From the NCBI RefSeq assembly GCF_000340475.1, contig NZ_CM001792.1:2732921-2796920 (forward strand): a DNA stretch of 64,000 bases, written 5' to 3'. This stretch comes from Oceanobacillus kimchii X50 (GTDB taxonomy: Bacteria; Bacillota; Bacilli; Bacillales; Amphibacillaceae). The notes beneath the pieces are model-generated. The model saw only the letters and a program-made list of their open reading frames with translations, was not told the origin of the DNA and searched no databases. This document shows, in pieces, positions 36,284 to 45,112 of this stretch. Position 1 is the stretch's first letter, and each line of letters starts with the position of its first letter. Position numbers and translations under genes: made by a program.

Positions 36284-37684
36284 ATGGAAATGCTCAGTAT
36301 ACATTTGGATAGATCCCTAGGTACTCCATTATACGAACAAATATATATGTATATAAAACAGGAAATAATCAATTCTCATCTTTCATACGGAGAAAAGTTA
36401 CCGTCCAAACGTAAATTATCAGAATTTCTTGAGGTCAGTCAGAATACAATTGAATCTGCATTTGATCAACTTATAGCTGAAGGATTTATTGAATCGATAC
36501 CACGAAAAGGATATTTTGTATTGGCCCAGGGAGATTTAGAATATATTTATCAAGAGAAACACACTACTTCCACAGAAAATACTTCTGAAAATGAAATCAA
36601 ATATGATTTTTACCCAAGTCGCATTGATACAGAAGCTTTTCCATTCGATCAGTGGAAGAAGTATGCAAAACAAATGATTGATAAACAATATCATCAACTA
36701 TTATTACTAGGAGATGCACAAGGAGATGTTGAATTAAGAGAAGAAATTGCAAACTATCTTTATCACGCAAGAGGTATCCGTTGTGACCGTGATTCCATTA
36801 TCATTGGTGCTGGTGTCGAAATATTATTACAGCAACTAATTTCTTTGTTCTCAAAAGAAACGTTATTTGGTATCGAAGACCCTGGTTACCAGCTGATTTT
36901 ACATATTGTAAAACATTTTGGTCATCAAGCTTTTCCATTAGAAATGGATGATCAGGGGATTATGATGGAGGAATTGGAAAAAGCAGATCCATCATTAATA
37001 TATGTAACCCCTTCTCATCATTTTCCATATGGATCTGTGCTATCTATTAATCGCAGAAATCAATTACTTCAGTGGGCAGGAAACAAACAGCAACGTTATA
37101 TTATCGAAGATGACTATGATAGTGAATTTCGTTATACAGGAAAAACAATCCCGCCGCTGAAAAGTATGGATGCGAATGATCGTGTCATTTATTTAGGTTC
37201 CTTTTCGAAATCCTTAATCCCTTCACTGAGAGTAAGCTATATGATTTTGCCAAAACAGCTATTGCGTTTCTTCAACGACAAGCTTTCGTTCTATCATTCC
37301 ACTGTCTCCAGAATCGATCAACAAGTACTTGCACAATTTATGAAGAATGGAGATTTTGAAAAACATCTCAATCGAATGCGAAAAATATATCGAAGAAAGT
37401 TGGAATTAGTTCTCGAACTTATAAGGCCTTACCATCCTATTATTCAGCTTGTTGGTGAACAATCTGGATTACATATTGTTTGTGAGGTAAAAAATGGGAA
37501 ATCGGCACAGGAAATACTAGACAATGCAAATAAAGCTAATCTAAAGGTCTATCCGATTACAGCTTACACTGCTACGGATTGGTCAACGGAATATCCACAA
37601 TTCATTATCGGATTTGCAGGGATACCATATAAACATTTACAACATGCGATTGAATCATTTTTAGACATCTGCCTGTCAAAGTAG
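36284..37684 (+). CDS. pdxR: MocR-type regulator, probable PdxR
   Basis: A 466-residue MocR/GntR regulator from the ATG at 36284, after GAGGAG; an open extension to 36188 has no site. Residues 1-80 are a GntR winged helix (YGEKLPSKRKLSEFL). The rest is an aminotransferase class I-like domain with the PLP Lys in GSFSKSLIPSLR and DDYDSEFR. Divergence from pdxST makes PLP-responsive activation of that operon the natural guess. The 125-base intergenic region is A/T-rich with repeated AATAGATT at about 36175 and 36207. Confidence 0.9.
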   Translation: MEMLSIHLDRSLGTPLYEQIYMYIKQEIINSHLSYGEKLPSKRKLSEFLEVSQNTIESAFDQLIAEGFIESIPRKGYFVLAQGDLEYIYQEKHTTSTENTSENEIKYDFYPSRIDTEAFPFDQWKKYAKQMIDKQYHQLLLLGDAQGDVELREEIANYLYHARGIRCDRDSIIIGAGVEILLQQLISLFSKETLFGIEDPGYQLILHIVKHFGHQAFPLEMDDQGIMMEELEKADPSLIYVTPSHHFPYGSVLSINRRNQLLQWAGNKQQRYIIEDDYDSEFRYTGKTIPPLKSMDANDRVIYLGSFSKSLIPSLRVSYMILPKQLLRFFNDKLSFYHSTVSRIDQQVLAQFMKNGDFEKHLNRMRKIYRRKLELVLELIRPYHPIIQLVGEQSGLHIVCEVKNGKSAQEILDNANKANLKVYPITAYTATDWSTEYPQFIIGFAGIPYKHLQHAIESFLDICLSK

Positions 37685-37729
37685 AAATATGGTATAATTA
37701 GCATCTGTATTTTTTTAAAAAGGTGTGAC

Positions 37730-38362
37730 ATGATGAATAAACAAGAAATTATACAACGCATACTCATTGTATTCACGTTAACGTTAGCTGTAGCGTGTAT
37801 AGGTATTTACATGGGACAATTCATACCTCAACAATGGATGCTGTCACTACTGATTATTGAAATTATCATGTTAATAGCTGCTGTACTTTTACGACGTTGG
37901 GGCCGAATTGGTTATATATTCTTATTTTCATTTGTGATAATAACCGGAATAACCATGTTTCCAGCAATTTACTATTATCTAAGTGAGATAGGTGCTATCG
38001 TTGTTTTATTTGTGTTTTTGTTAACTTTAATGATTTTTACCATTTTAGGAATAGTTGGCTGGGTATTAGAGAAAGATTTGTCTTTTATGGGTTCTACATT
38101 ATTTATAATTTTACTTGTACTGATTGCTTTTAGCATATTTAATTGGTTTGTTCCACAATCTGATACAGTATTAGTAATCGTGGCTTGTGTTTCTGCTGGG
38201 CTATTTTCGGTATATATCGTTTATGACTTTAACCAAATCAAACATCGAGCATTAACCGCAAAAGATGTTCCAAGTGCAGTATTGAGCTTATACCTTGATT
38301 TTGTTAACCTTTTCCTCGACTTATTACGAATTGTAGCTTATGTTTTCAAAAGAAGAGGTTAA
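37730..38362 (+). CDS. Bax inhibitor-1 (BI-1/YccA) family membrane protein
   Basis: A 210-residue protein with seven hydrophobic helices. The terminal signature VLSLYLDFVNLFLDLLRI is typical of bacterial BI-1/YccA/YetJ proteins. The YetJ member conducts Ca2+ in a pH-dependent way, but the function here is not established. The start is one of two tandem ATGs after AAAAGGTG. A TATAAT box lies at 37693-37698. It is followed by an amino-acid symporter gene. Confidence 0.87.
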   Translation: MMNKQEIIQRILIVFTLTLAVACIGIYMGQFIPQQWMLSLLIIEIIMLIAAVLLRRWGRIGYIFLFSFVIITGITMFPAIYYYLSEIGAIVVLFVFLLTLMIFTILGIVGWVLEKDLSFMGSTLFIILLVLIAFSIFNWFVPQSDTVLVIVACVSAGLFSVYIVYDFNQIKHRALTAKDVPSAVLSLYLDFVNLFLDLLRIVAYVFKRRG

Positions 38363-38396
38363 CGTCGCTTGTCACCACTAATAGAAAGGAAGATTA

Positions 38397-39818
38397 ATGT
38401 TGGAAGTACTTCAAACAATTATAGATCATGTAAATAATTTTTTATGGGAATACGTTTTAATCTTTGTGTTAATAGGTTTGGGGCTTTACTATACTATCAG
38501 AACAAATTTTGTTCAGTTTCGTTTGTTCCCTGAAATGTTTCGAGTTATTGGAGATAAGCGTTCCTTTGATGCTTCAGGGAAAAAAGGAACTAGTTCCTTT
38601 CAAGCATTTGCGATAAGTGCAGCATCTCGCGTTGGAACAGGAAATATGGCTGGTGTTGCAACCGCAGTTGCTTTAGGTGGACCAGGAGCATTATTTTGGA
38701 TGTGGATTATTGCTCTTTTAGGTGCAGCATCTGGTTTTGTGGAAAGTACTCTTGCACAGCTTTATAAAGAAAAGGACTCTAATCAATATCGTGGTGGTCC
38801 AGCCTATTATATTGAAAAGGGCATGAAGAAACGTTGGCTCGGTATTGTATTTGCAATTACGATTACATTTACATATGGACTCGTATTTAATTCGGTACAA
38901 TCCAATACAATTAGTTTAGCATTCGAAGGACAATTTCAAATTGATCCACTTTGGATAGCTGTTATATTAACTACACTCGTTGCCGTGATTATATTTGGTG
39001 GATTAAAGAGTATAGCTAATGTATCACAAGTTATTGTACCTTTTATGGCTATACTGTATATCGTCCTTGCTTTGATTATACTAGTAATGAATATTCCTGC
39101 TATTCCAGACATGTTTGCACTTATTTTTTCCAATGCATTCGGTATTGAACAAGTAGCTGGCGGTGGATTTGGTGCAGCAATTATGATGGGAATTAAACGT
39201 GGACTATTTTCTAATGAAGCAGGTATGGGGGCTGCTCCTAATGCTGCTGCAACTGCTGAAGTTAGCCATCCAGTTAAACAAGGGTTAGTTCAAGCATTAG
39301 GTGTATTTTTCGATACTATTCTAGTGTGTACAGCAACAGGATTTGTTATCTTAACTGCCGGAGGTTTTGCAGGTAGTGATGATGATGGCATACAAATTAC
39401 ACAAACTGCATTTACCCAGACTCTTGGAGAATGGGCAGGAATATTTATTGCCGTAGCAATTTTCTTATTTGCATTTAGTTCTATCCTCGGTAATTATTAC
39501 TATGGAGAAAATAATATTGCATATATTCGTAATACGAAAATTGGGTTATTTATTTATCGTATTGCTGTTCTAGCAATGGTTGTCTTTGGAACGCTGGCTT
39601 CATTTGATATGGTATGGTCGTTGGCAGATGTAACGATGGCATTGTTAGCATTAATTAACTTGTATGCAATTACCGTCCTATTTAAAAAAGCAAATATTCT
39701 ACTTAAAGACTATGTAAAACAGCGTAAACAAGGGAAAGATCCAGTGTTTTATAAAGATACTTTAGATGACCAAACTGGTATTGAATGTTGGGATCGAGAA
39801 TTCCACAAGAACCAATAA
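38397..39818 (+). CDS. Alanine/glycine:cation symporter (AGCS family)
   Basis: A 473-residue, about 11-helix transporter. Its AGCS signature includes GTGNMAGVATAVALGGPGA and GLFSNEAGMGAAPNAAA. It imports alanine or glycine with Na+ or H+. The C-terminal tail is hydrophilic, ending in a charged extension after residue 440. It is 34 bases downstream of the BI-1 gene on the same strand. No glycine riboswitch was seen in front of it. Confidence 0.94.
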   Translation: MLEVLQTIIDHVNNFLWEYVLIFVLIGLGLYYTIRTNFVQFRLFPEMFRVIGDKRSFDASGKKGTSSFQAFAISAASRVGTGNMAGVATAVALGGPGALFWMWIIALLGAASGFVESTLAQLYKEKDSNQYRGGPAYYIEKGMKKRWLGIVFAITITFTYGLVFNSVQSNTISLAFEGQFQIDPLWIAVILTTLVAVIIFGGLKSIANVSQVIVPFMAILYIVLALIILVMNIPAIPDMFALIFSNAFGIEQVAGGGFGAAIMMGIKRGLFSNEAGMGAAPNAAATAEVSHPVKQGLVQALGVFFDTILVCTATGFVILTAGGFAGSDDDGIQITQTAFTQTLGEWAGIFIAVAIFLFAFSSILGNYYYGENNIAYIRNTKIGLFIYRIAVLAMVVFGTLASFDMVWSLADVTMALLALINLYAITVLFKKANILLKDYVKQRKQGKDPVFYKDTLDDQTGIECWDREFHKNQ

Positions 39819-39827
39819 TATGTAACG

Positions 39828-39858
39828 GAAAGCATCGCTTCATGCGGTGCTTTTTTAT
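39828..39858 (+). terminator. Terminator of the AGCS symporter gene
   Basis: The stem AAGCATCGC / GCGGTGCTT (with G-T pairs) is followed by six T residues just after the stop codon. Confidence 0.85.
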
Positions 39859-39871
39859 ATGTATCATTTGA

Positions 39872-39950
39872 AACTCGTGCTTTCCTGCATGAGTCGCCGT
39901 CCTTCATTACAATCAATAGCCAAGTATTTTCTATAACCAGAACATTAATT
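39872..39950. repeat. Partial inverted copy of element D (D2)
   Basis: Read on the minus strand this matches the left half of the element at 17817-18055. Shared blocks are GGTTATAG, ACTTGGCT, TTGATTGTAATG, GACGGCGACTC and TGCAGGAA. It lies between the symporter terminator and the nos control region. The right half and terminal repeat are missing. Confidence 0.7.
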
Positions 39951-39985
39951 CACGTGAACATTTTCTGTCAAATTTATCTTTTACA

Positions 39986-40042
39986 CACCTATATAGAATG
40001 CTACATAGGTGACAATACCTACATTGCTTCGATAGAATAGGT
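39986..40042. promoter_or_regulatory. Two dyads upstream of nos
   Basis: Four ACCTA(T) half sites alternate in orientation. CACCTAT (39986-39992) faces ATAGGTG (40005-40011), and ACCTA (40017-40021) faces TAGGT (40038-40042). Dyad centres are 31 bases apart, about three helical turns. A dimeric regulator binding cooperatively is suggested; its identity is unknown. Confidence 0.55.
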
Positions 40043-40082
40043 ATGTCAAATACACTCGAAGATTAATAGGAGGTTTATTCCT

Positions 40083-41192
40083 TTGACGATAGAAAAAGTT
40101 TCTCAAGAGGCAAAGTTGTTTTTGACACAATACTGTGATGAAACAGATAAGCCACATGACTATTTAGCTAAACGAATCGCTCAAGTCAACTCGGAAATAG
40201 AAAAAAAAGGATACTATACTCAAATGTACGACGAAATTGTCTATGGCGCTAAGTTAGCATGGCGAAATTCCAATCGATGTATTGGTAGACTTTTTTGGGA
40301 ACGGATAGAAGTCGTTGATGCACGAAATGTTGACACTTACGAAGAAGTTTTTGAATACCTCCTCAGCCATATACAATTATCGTTCAACCACGGAAGAATC
40401 AAGCCATACATTACCATCTTCCGTCCAGAACAAGACAAGAAGAACATCATAAAAATTTGGAATCATCAACTATTAAGATATGCAGGTTATCAAACGGACG
40501 AAGGTATTATTGGAGATCCAGATTCCATTGAGTTCACAAAAATTTGTGAACGTTTGAATTGGAAAGGCGCACGCACAAATTTCGATATTCTACCACTCGT
40601 AGTACAAATTGGAGACCAACATCCACAATGGATGGAGATTCCAAATGAGATCATTCCAGAAATACCAATCGAACATCCTGATTATCCGGAGATAGCTTCT
40701 TTAAATTTAAAATGGTATGCTATTCCAATTATATCTGATATGCGTTTAGAAATTGGCGGGCTCGATTATATTGCAGCTCCATTCAATGGTTGGTATATGG
40801 GAACAGAAATTGGTGCCAGAAATTTTGCCGATGAATATCGTTATGATATGTTACCAAAGATTGCTGAAAAGATGGGAATTAATACCAAACATGAAAGTAA
40901 TCTTTGGAGAGATCGAGCATTGGTAGAATTAAATGCTGCCATTCTTTACTCATTTAAAAAGCAAGGGATTACGATTACAGACCACCACACTGCAGCTAAA
41001 CAATTCGAAGTTTTTGAAAAGCACGAGGCTGCCAAAGGTCGGGATGTCACAGGTAAGTGGACTTGGCTTATACCGCCTGTTTCTCCTGCAACTACACATA
41101 TATGGCATAAACCCTATAGAAACGATATTTTAAAACCTAATTTCTTTTATCAAAATAAATTTTATCAACCAACATCTTGTCCCTTTCATTAA
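40083..41192 (+). CDS. nos: Nitric oxide synthase oxygenase
   Basis: A 369-residue stand-alone NOS oxygenase domain from TTG after AGGAGG. The haem ligand Cys66 sits in NSNRCIGRLFW. The arginine-binding Glu in GWYMGTEIGARN and the pterin-side WTWLIPP are present. There is no reductase domain, as in other Gram-positive NOS, so it relies on cellular flavodoxin/reductases. It oxidises L-arginine to citrulline and NO, linked to oxidative-stress and antibiotic tolerance. Adjacent dyads suggest dedicated regulation. Confidence 0.96.
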   Translation: MTIEKVSQEAKLFLTQYCDETDKPHDYLAKRIAQVNSEIEKKGYYTQMYDEIVYGAKLAWRNSNRCIGRLFWERIEVVDARNVDTYEEVFEYLLSHIQLSFNHGRIKPYITIFRPEQDKKNIIKIWNHQLLRYAGYQTDEGIIGDPDSIEFTKICERLNWKGARTNFDILPLVVQIGDQHPQWMEIPNEIIPEIPIEHPDYPEIASLNLKWYAIPIISDMRLEIGGLDYIAAPFNGWYMGTEIGARNFADEYRYDMLPKIAEKMGINTKHESNLWRDRALVELNAAILYSFKKQGITITDHHTAAKQFEVFEKHEAAKGRDVTGKWTWLIPPVSPATTHIWHKPYRNDILKPNFFYQNKFYQPTSCPFH

Positions 41193-41261
41193 TAAAGCCT
41201 AGTGAATGTTAGTTTCACAAGGGCAGGATAAATAAAAAGCTTTTGGAGGAAATTTCTTATA

Positions 41262-42686
41262 ATGAACCTTTCATCTATTTTTTTATTAGGAATCTTATCT
41301 ATTTTACCAGGTGTAAGTGGTGCCGATTTATGGGATCACATAACCAAACCTTTCCAACTCATACATGATATTCAGGAAGAACAACCTGTTCATGAGCAAT
41401 CTATTGTTGTTGATGGTCATATTGACACAATGATGAATGTTCTTGACGAAAATACATGGCTTCCAACTTTAAATATTGAAGAGCCGACATCGCTTCATAT
41501 TGATATAGAAAAATTAAAAGAAAGTGGTATAGATGTAGGTTACTTTGCTGCATTTACAACAGATTACGGTTATACAGAAAGAAACTTAAGTAGAACATTA
41601 GCTTTAATAAATGCTTTGTACTGGACCGTTGAAAACAATCAGGAGTCCATGACTATCTCACCATCTCTCAATGAAATTAAAGATACACTTGCTAATGACA
41701 AAATTGCAATTGTACCAACTATAGAAGGCGGTTATTCTTTTTCACAAGAAAATAGTAAAGAACTTGTGCAACAGTATAAGGATCTTGGAATAAAAGCAAT
41801 CGGATTTAATTGGAACTATTCAAACATTCTTGGTGAAGGAGCAGATGAAGTATACTTAGATGGACGTTCTTCTTCAGGCGGGTTAACGACAACAGGCGAA
41901 GAACTCGTTCAAGAAATGAATCGCCTAGGAATGATTGTAGATGTTTCTCATATGTCTAGAAGTACGTTTTGGGATGTGATCGAAACAACAGAAGCTCCTA
42001 TTATGGCGACACATTCTGGTGTCGAAGAATTGAGAAGTCATCAAAGAAATCTAACTGATGAGCAATTACAAGCACTCAAAGAAAACAATGGCGTTGTTGG
42101 AATTGTATTTTATCCAGTATTTTTATCCGAAAATAACCAAGCTACTATCAATGATATTGTAGACCATATTGATTATGTCGTCGATTTAATAGGAATAAAT
42201 CACGTTGCCATAGGTTCTGATTTTGATGGCGCAGATCTTCCTTCCGATATGACCGATAGTACTGACCTTCCCCTTCTGACTAAAGAATTGGAGAATAGAG
42301 GATATTCAAATGATGATATCCGAAAAATTCTTGGAGAAAATTCCTTAAGAGTAATGAATGATGTGGAAGAAATTTCAGAAGTTGAAAATGTTGCATCAAG
42401 TTCGACAGCTAATATTCTTCCTGAATTTCAAATGGGAGATCATATAAACTCTTCAACACCTACTTTCAAGGCAACCATTGAAATGGATGATTCCGCTCAA
42501 GTGGAAGAAGTTAATATTATTGTTGATGGACATAGATTTAAAGCAGAGTATGACGCAAGTTCTGGAGAGGTCTCTCATACAGTTACAGAAAAATTAACAG
42601 AATATTATCATGTCATCACCTTTGAAGTTGTATTAAATAATGGTGACACTATTCGAGATACTGCGATAGTATATTTAGATAATTAA
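41262..42686 (+). CDS. Secreted membrane-dipeptidase-like peptidase (M19) with C-terminal domain
   Basis: A 474-residue precursor with an N-terminal hydrophobic signal ending near GVSGA (residues 16-20). The M19 zinc ligands are visible: His/Asp in VDGHIDTM, Glu in PTIEGGYS, His in DVSHMS and His in ATHSG. The final ~100 residues (about 375-474) form a beta-rich Ig-like module after the catalytic domain, unusual for short M19 enzymes. It would cleave dipeptides, including D-residue substrates, outside the membrane. Start after TTGGAGG. Confidence 0.9.
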   Translation: MNLSSIFLLGILSILPGVSGADLWDHITKPFQLIHDIQEEQPVHEQSIVVDGHIDTMMNVLDENTWLPTLNIEEPTSLHIDIEKLKESGIDVGYFAAFTTDYGYTERNLSRTLALINALYWTVENNQESMTISPSLNEIKDTLANDKIAIVPTIEGGYSFSQENSKELVQQYKDLGIKAIGFNWNYSNILGEGADEVYLDGRSSSGGLTTTGEELVQEMNRLGMIVDVSHMSRSTFWDVIETTEAPIMATHSGVEELRSHQRNLTDEQLQALKENNGVVGIVFYPVFLSENNQATINDIVDHIDYVVDLIGINHVAIGSDFDGADLPSDMTDSTDLPLLTKELENRGYSNDDIRKILGENSLRVMNDVEEISEVENVASSSTANILPEFQMGDHINSSTPTFKATIEMDDSAQVEEVNIIVDGHRFKAEYDASSGEVSHTVTEKLTEYYHVITFEVVLNNGDTIRDTAIVYLDN

Positions 42687-42691
42687 CTAAA

Positions 42692-42765
42692 TAAGAACGA
42701 GCTCTGGACATAGTTAAAAGAGGTACGATATCCTGAAATTACATCCTAAAGCTCGTTCTTTTATT
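42692..42765. terminator. Convergent terminator between dipeptidase and purU genes
   Basis: The arms AAGAACGAGCT and AGCTCGTTCTT pair around a loop of about 47 bases and end in T-rich sequence on the plus strand. It lies between convergent stops, so it may serve both. Confidence 0.65.
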
Positions 42766-43668
42766 TTATTCAAAAATGATTGTCTTATTTTCATGGACAA
42801 GGATACGATCTTCTAAGTGCCATTTTACAGCTCGTGAGAGAACGCGTCTTTCAATTGATTGACCAATTTTCTTTAAATCGGCTGCATTTTGTTCGTGATT
42901 TACACGGTCAATATCTTGTTCAATAATCGGTCCTTCATCTAAGTCATTTGTTACATAATGTGAAGTTGCTCCAATCATTTTCACCCCGCGATCATATGCA
43001 CGTTCATACGGTTTTGCCCCAATAAAAGCTGGTAAGAATGAATGGTGAATATTAATTATTTTATTTTCATATTTCTCAACAAAATGAGGACTAAGTATTT
43101 GCATATATCTTGCTAAGATAATCATCTCAATATCATATTTCTTTAGAATTTCATTTTGCTTGTCCTCAGCTTCCTTTTTTTGTCCTTTCGTGACTGGAAC
43201 ATGATAAAAAGGAATCCCTGCGGCCTCCACCATTTCCCTTGCAGTTTCGTGATTACTAATTACTACTTTAATATTTGCTAATAAATCTCCACTTTGCCAT
43301 TCCCACAATAATTCAAGTAGACAATGAGGTTCTTTCGAAACAAAGATGGCTACATTTTTAAACTCACTCATCATAGCTATACGCCATTCCATTTCCATAC
43401 GTTCAGCAACGAATTGAAACTTTTCCTTCAATTGTTCTACCTGTTCAGATAAACCTTTGATTTCAAATTCTAATCGCATGAAGAATTCTCCACCCTCTGG
43501 ATCAACAGTATACTGATTGGAAGCTACAATATTTGCTCCTTGTTCATGTAAGAATGTTGAAACTGCTGCGACAATTCCTTGTTTATCTGGACATTTAATT
43601 AATAGTCGCGCTCGATCTTTATACCTTTCTTGAAATGTATCTAATTTATTTTCTGAATATCGGTACAT
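42766..43668 (-). CDS. purU: Formyltetrahydrofolate deformylase
   Basis: A 300-residue enzyme from the ATG at 43668, the usual family length; a GTG three codons upstream is too near AGAAAG. Residues 15-95 are an ACT domain (IKCPDKQGIVAAVS). The C-terminal formyltransferase domain has NIHHSFLPAF and TSHYVTNDLDEGPI, supplying the catalytic Asn/His/Asp. It hydrolyses 10-formyl-THF to formate and THF, balancing one-carbon pools. Confidence 0.94.
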   Translation of the reverse strand: MYRYSENKLDTFQERYKDRARLLIKCPDKQGIVAAVSTFLHEQGANIVASNQYTVDPEGGEFFMRLEFEIKGLSEQVEQLKEKFQFVAERMEMEWRIAMMSEFKNVAIFVSKEPHCLLELLWEWQSGDLLANIKVVISNHETAREMVEAAGIPFYHVPVTKGQKKEAEDKQNEILKKYDIEMIILARYMQILSPHFVEKYENKIINIHHSFLPAFIGAKPYERAYDRGVKMIGATSHYVTNDLDEGPIIEQDIDRVNHEQNAADLKKIGQSIERRVLSRAVKWHLEDRILVHENKTIIFE

Positions 43669-43766
43669 ATGAATCACAACTTTCTATCATCTTTTACTTT
43701 ATCCTGCATGTAACGGGAATTTATAACCCCTACCTGATGAAGTTTTACTTTATAGTACTTTAAAGT

Positions 43767-43889
43767 ATGAAAGAGCTATCAGTCAAGTTATGGCTTTATG
43801 TAAATATAATATTAGCAATTCCTGTAGGATTTATTATGACTCTCCGACTTTCGCCCATCCTAAATGATTATGTTTTGCATACAGTATAG
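43767..43889 (+). CDS. Possible 40-residue membrane peptide
   Basis: ATG to TAG encodes 40 residues with one hydrophobic segment (VNIILAIPVGFIMTL). There is no clear ribosome binding site, although a TATAGT box lies at 43752-43757. It lies between the divergent purU and hsp20 genes. It may be a real small protein or chance. Confidence 0.25.
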   Translation: MKELSVKLWLYVNIILAIPVGFIMTLRLSPILNDYVLHTV

Positions 43890-43918
43890 ATAGAACATCC
43901 AGAGTAGGGGGTATTGAA

Positions 43919-44386
43919 ATGACTTCAGACAATAATTCATCTGATCCGAATAAGAAAAAGATATTACCTGAGAACTGGGATATTGACTTTAAACCACTAC
44001 ATCAATTTATGGATCGCATGGACTCTTTGTTCAATCATTCATTTAAGCAATTTAATGGTCATGTATTTCATCCCTTTTATGTAGATACCATTGAAACTGA
44101 TGAAGCTATGATTATTAAAGCAGAGCTACCAGGGTATACACGAGAGCAAATTGAATTAGAAATAATCGGGAATCGCTTAAAGATAGTTGTAGAAAACAGA
44201 ATATCAAATGAGCTACACTCAGATTCATTCTCCAAAAAGGAATCGTCAACTGAAAAAAAAGAAAGAACCATCACAATCCCATTTAATATTCCTAAAAAAG
44301 AAACAACAGCAACTTTAGAAAAAGGTATTTTAGCAATTACGATACCTAAATTGAATACAAATCGACATTTCTTAAACATTGAATAA
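43919..44386 (+). CDS. Small heat-shock protein (Hsp20/alpha-crystallin)
   Basis: A 155-residue protein. A variable N-terminus (1-50) precedes an alpha-crystallin domain (about 55-150) with IKAELPGYTREQIELEI and the late ATLEKGILAITIPK motif. It is an ATP-independent chaperone that holds unfolding proteins. The start follows AGGGGG. No HrcA CIRCE or CtsR repeat was recognised upstream, so its regulation is open. Confidence 0.93.
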   Translation: MTSDNNSSDPNKKKILPENWDIDFKPLHQFMDRMDSLFNHSFKQFNGHVFHPFYVDTIETDEAMIIKAELPGYTREQIELEIIGNRLKIVVENRISNELHSDSFSKKESSTEKKERTITIPFNIPKKETTATLEKGILAITIPKLNTNRHFLNIE

Positions 44387-44428
44387 ACACACCCGTTTAG
44401 CAACGTAATGAGTACGCCGCTGTTATAG

Positions 44429-44463
44429 GGAAGATTCGACAATGGTCGAACTTCCTTTTTTCT
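44429..44463 (+). terminator. Terminator of hsp20
   Basis: The stem GGAAG-TTCGAC / GTCGAA-CTTCC (one bulged A) with loop AATG is followed by six T residues. Confidence 0.85.
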
Positions 44464-44613
44464 TTGATCTATAGGTAATCACGGTGAGGAGACGAACCGA
44501 TGATAACTTTCACCCTAACAAGGTAAGCCTCATAAGTAACATTTAGCAAGTCTTATTTAGTTATTTCGTTTTCTACAGCACGCACTCAAATATTATAATT
44601 TCCATTGCATAAT

Positions 44614-44652
44614 AAAAAAACAGAGGCAGCGTCCATTAGAACGTAACCTCTG
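44614..44652 (-). terminator. Terminator after the YppG-like gene
   Basis: CAGAGG / CCTCTG arms with a partly paired interior precede seven T residues on the minus strand. It lies 60 bases past the stop. Confidence 0.7.
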
Positions 44653-44712
44653 ATTCTTTATTTGTTCCGAATATAAGGACAGTAATACCCCACTTAAAAA
44701 AGTTTCACTTTA

Positions 44713-45003
44713 CTATTTTAATTTCTTCATGACTCCACTAATTAATGGACTGACGTTTTGATATACTTCCTGTAATTGACCAGCCGTTGTCATTAACTTA
44801 CCGTAATCCCATTCACCTTTGTCATCTTGAAACATCGTTTTCACATGATTAGCAGTGCCTTGTATTTGACTATACTTATTTGATTGACCTGGTAAATACT
44901 TATTTTGTGGAGATAATCCAAAACCTCTTCTTCTTATTGCAGTCGGTTGAGGTCTACGTGGTCGTGGTCCAAATATTGGTCTTTCTGAACGTCTATCAAA
45001 CAT
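44713..45003 (-). CDS. YppG-like protein
   Basis: A 96-residue protein from the ATG at 45003, which follows GGAGGAGGGG; the frame is open further upstream but without a site. The N-terminus is Arg/Pro-rich (RPIFGPRPRRPQP). The C-terminal third reads DYGKLMTTAGQLQEVYQNVSP, matching the C-terminal signature of YppG-type Bacillus proteins. Function unknown; related proteins are spore or surface associated. Confidence 0.75.
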   Translation of the reverse strand: MFDRRSERPIFGPRPRRPQPTAIRRRGFGLSPQNKYLPGQSNKYSQIQGTANHVKTMFQDDKGEWDYGKLMTTAGQLQEVYQNVSPLISGVMKKLK

Positions 45004-45112
45004 TTGTACAGTTCCCCTCCTCCGAGATACTTTGCTATAATTTATGCAAATATGTTTCATTGGAAAGGGCAATCCGTCTATCTCTTCATAAAAGACATTT
45101 TTTTGTCTCCTA

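Noticed and set aside
38397..38400. Glycine riboswitch before the AGCS symporter
   Set aside because: Only 34 bases separate it from the BI-1 gene, with no room for the tandem aptamer.
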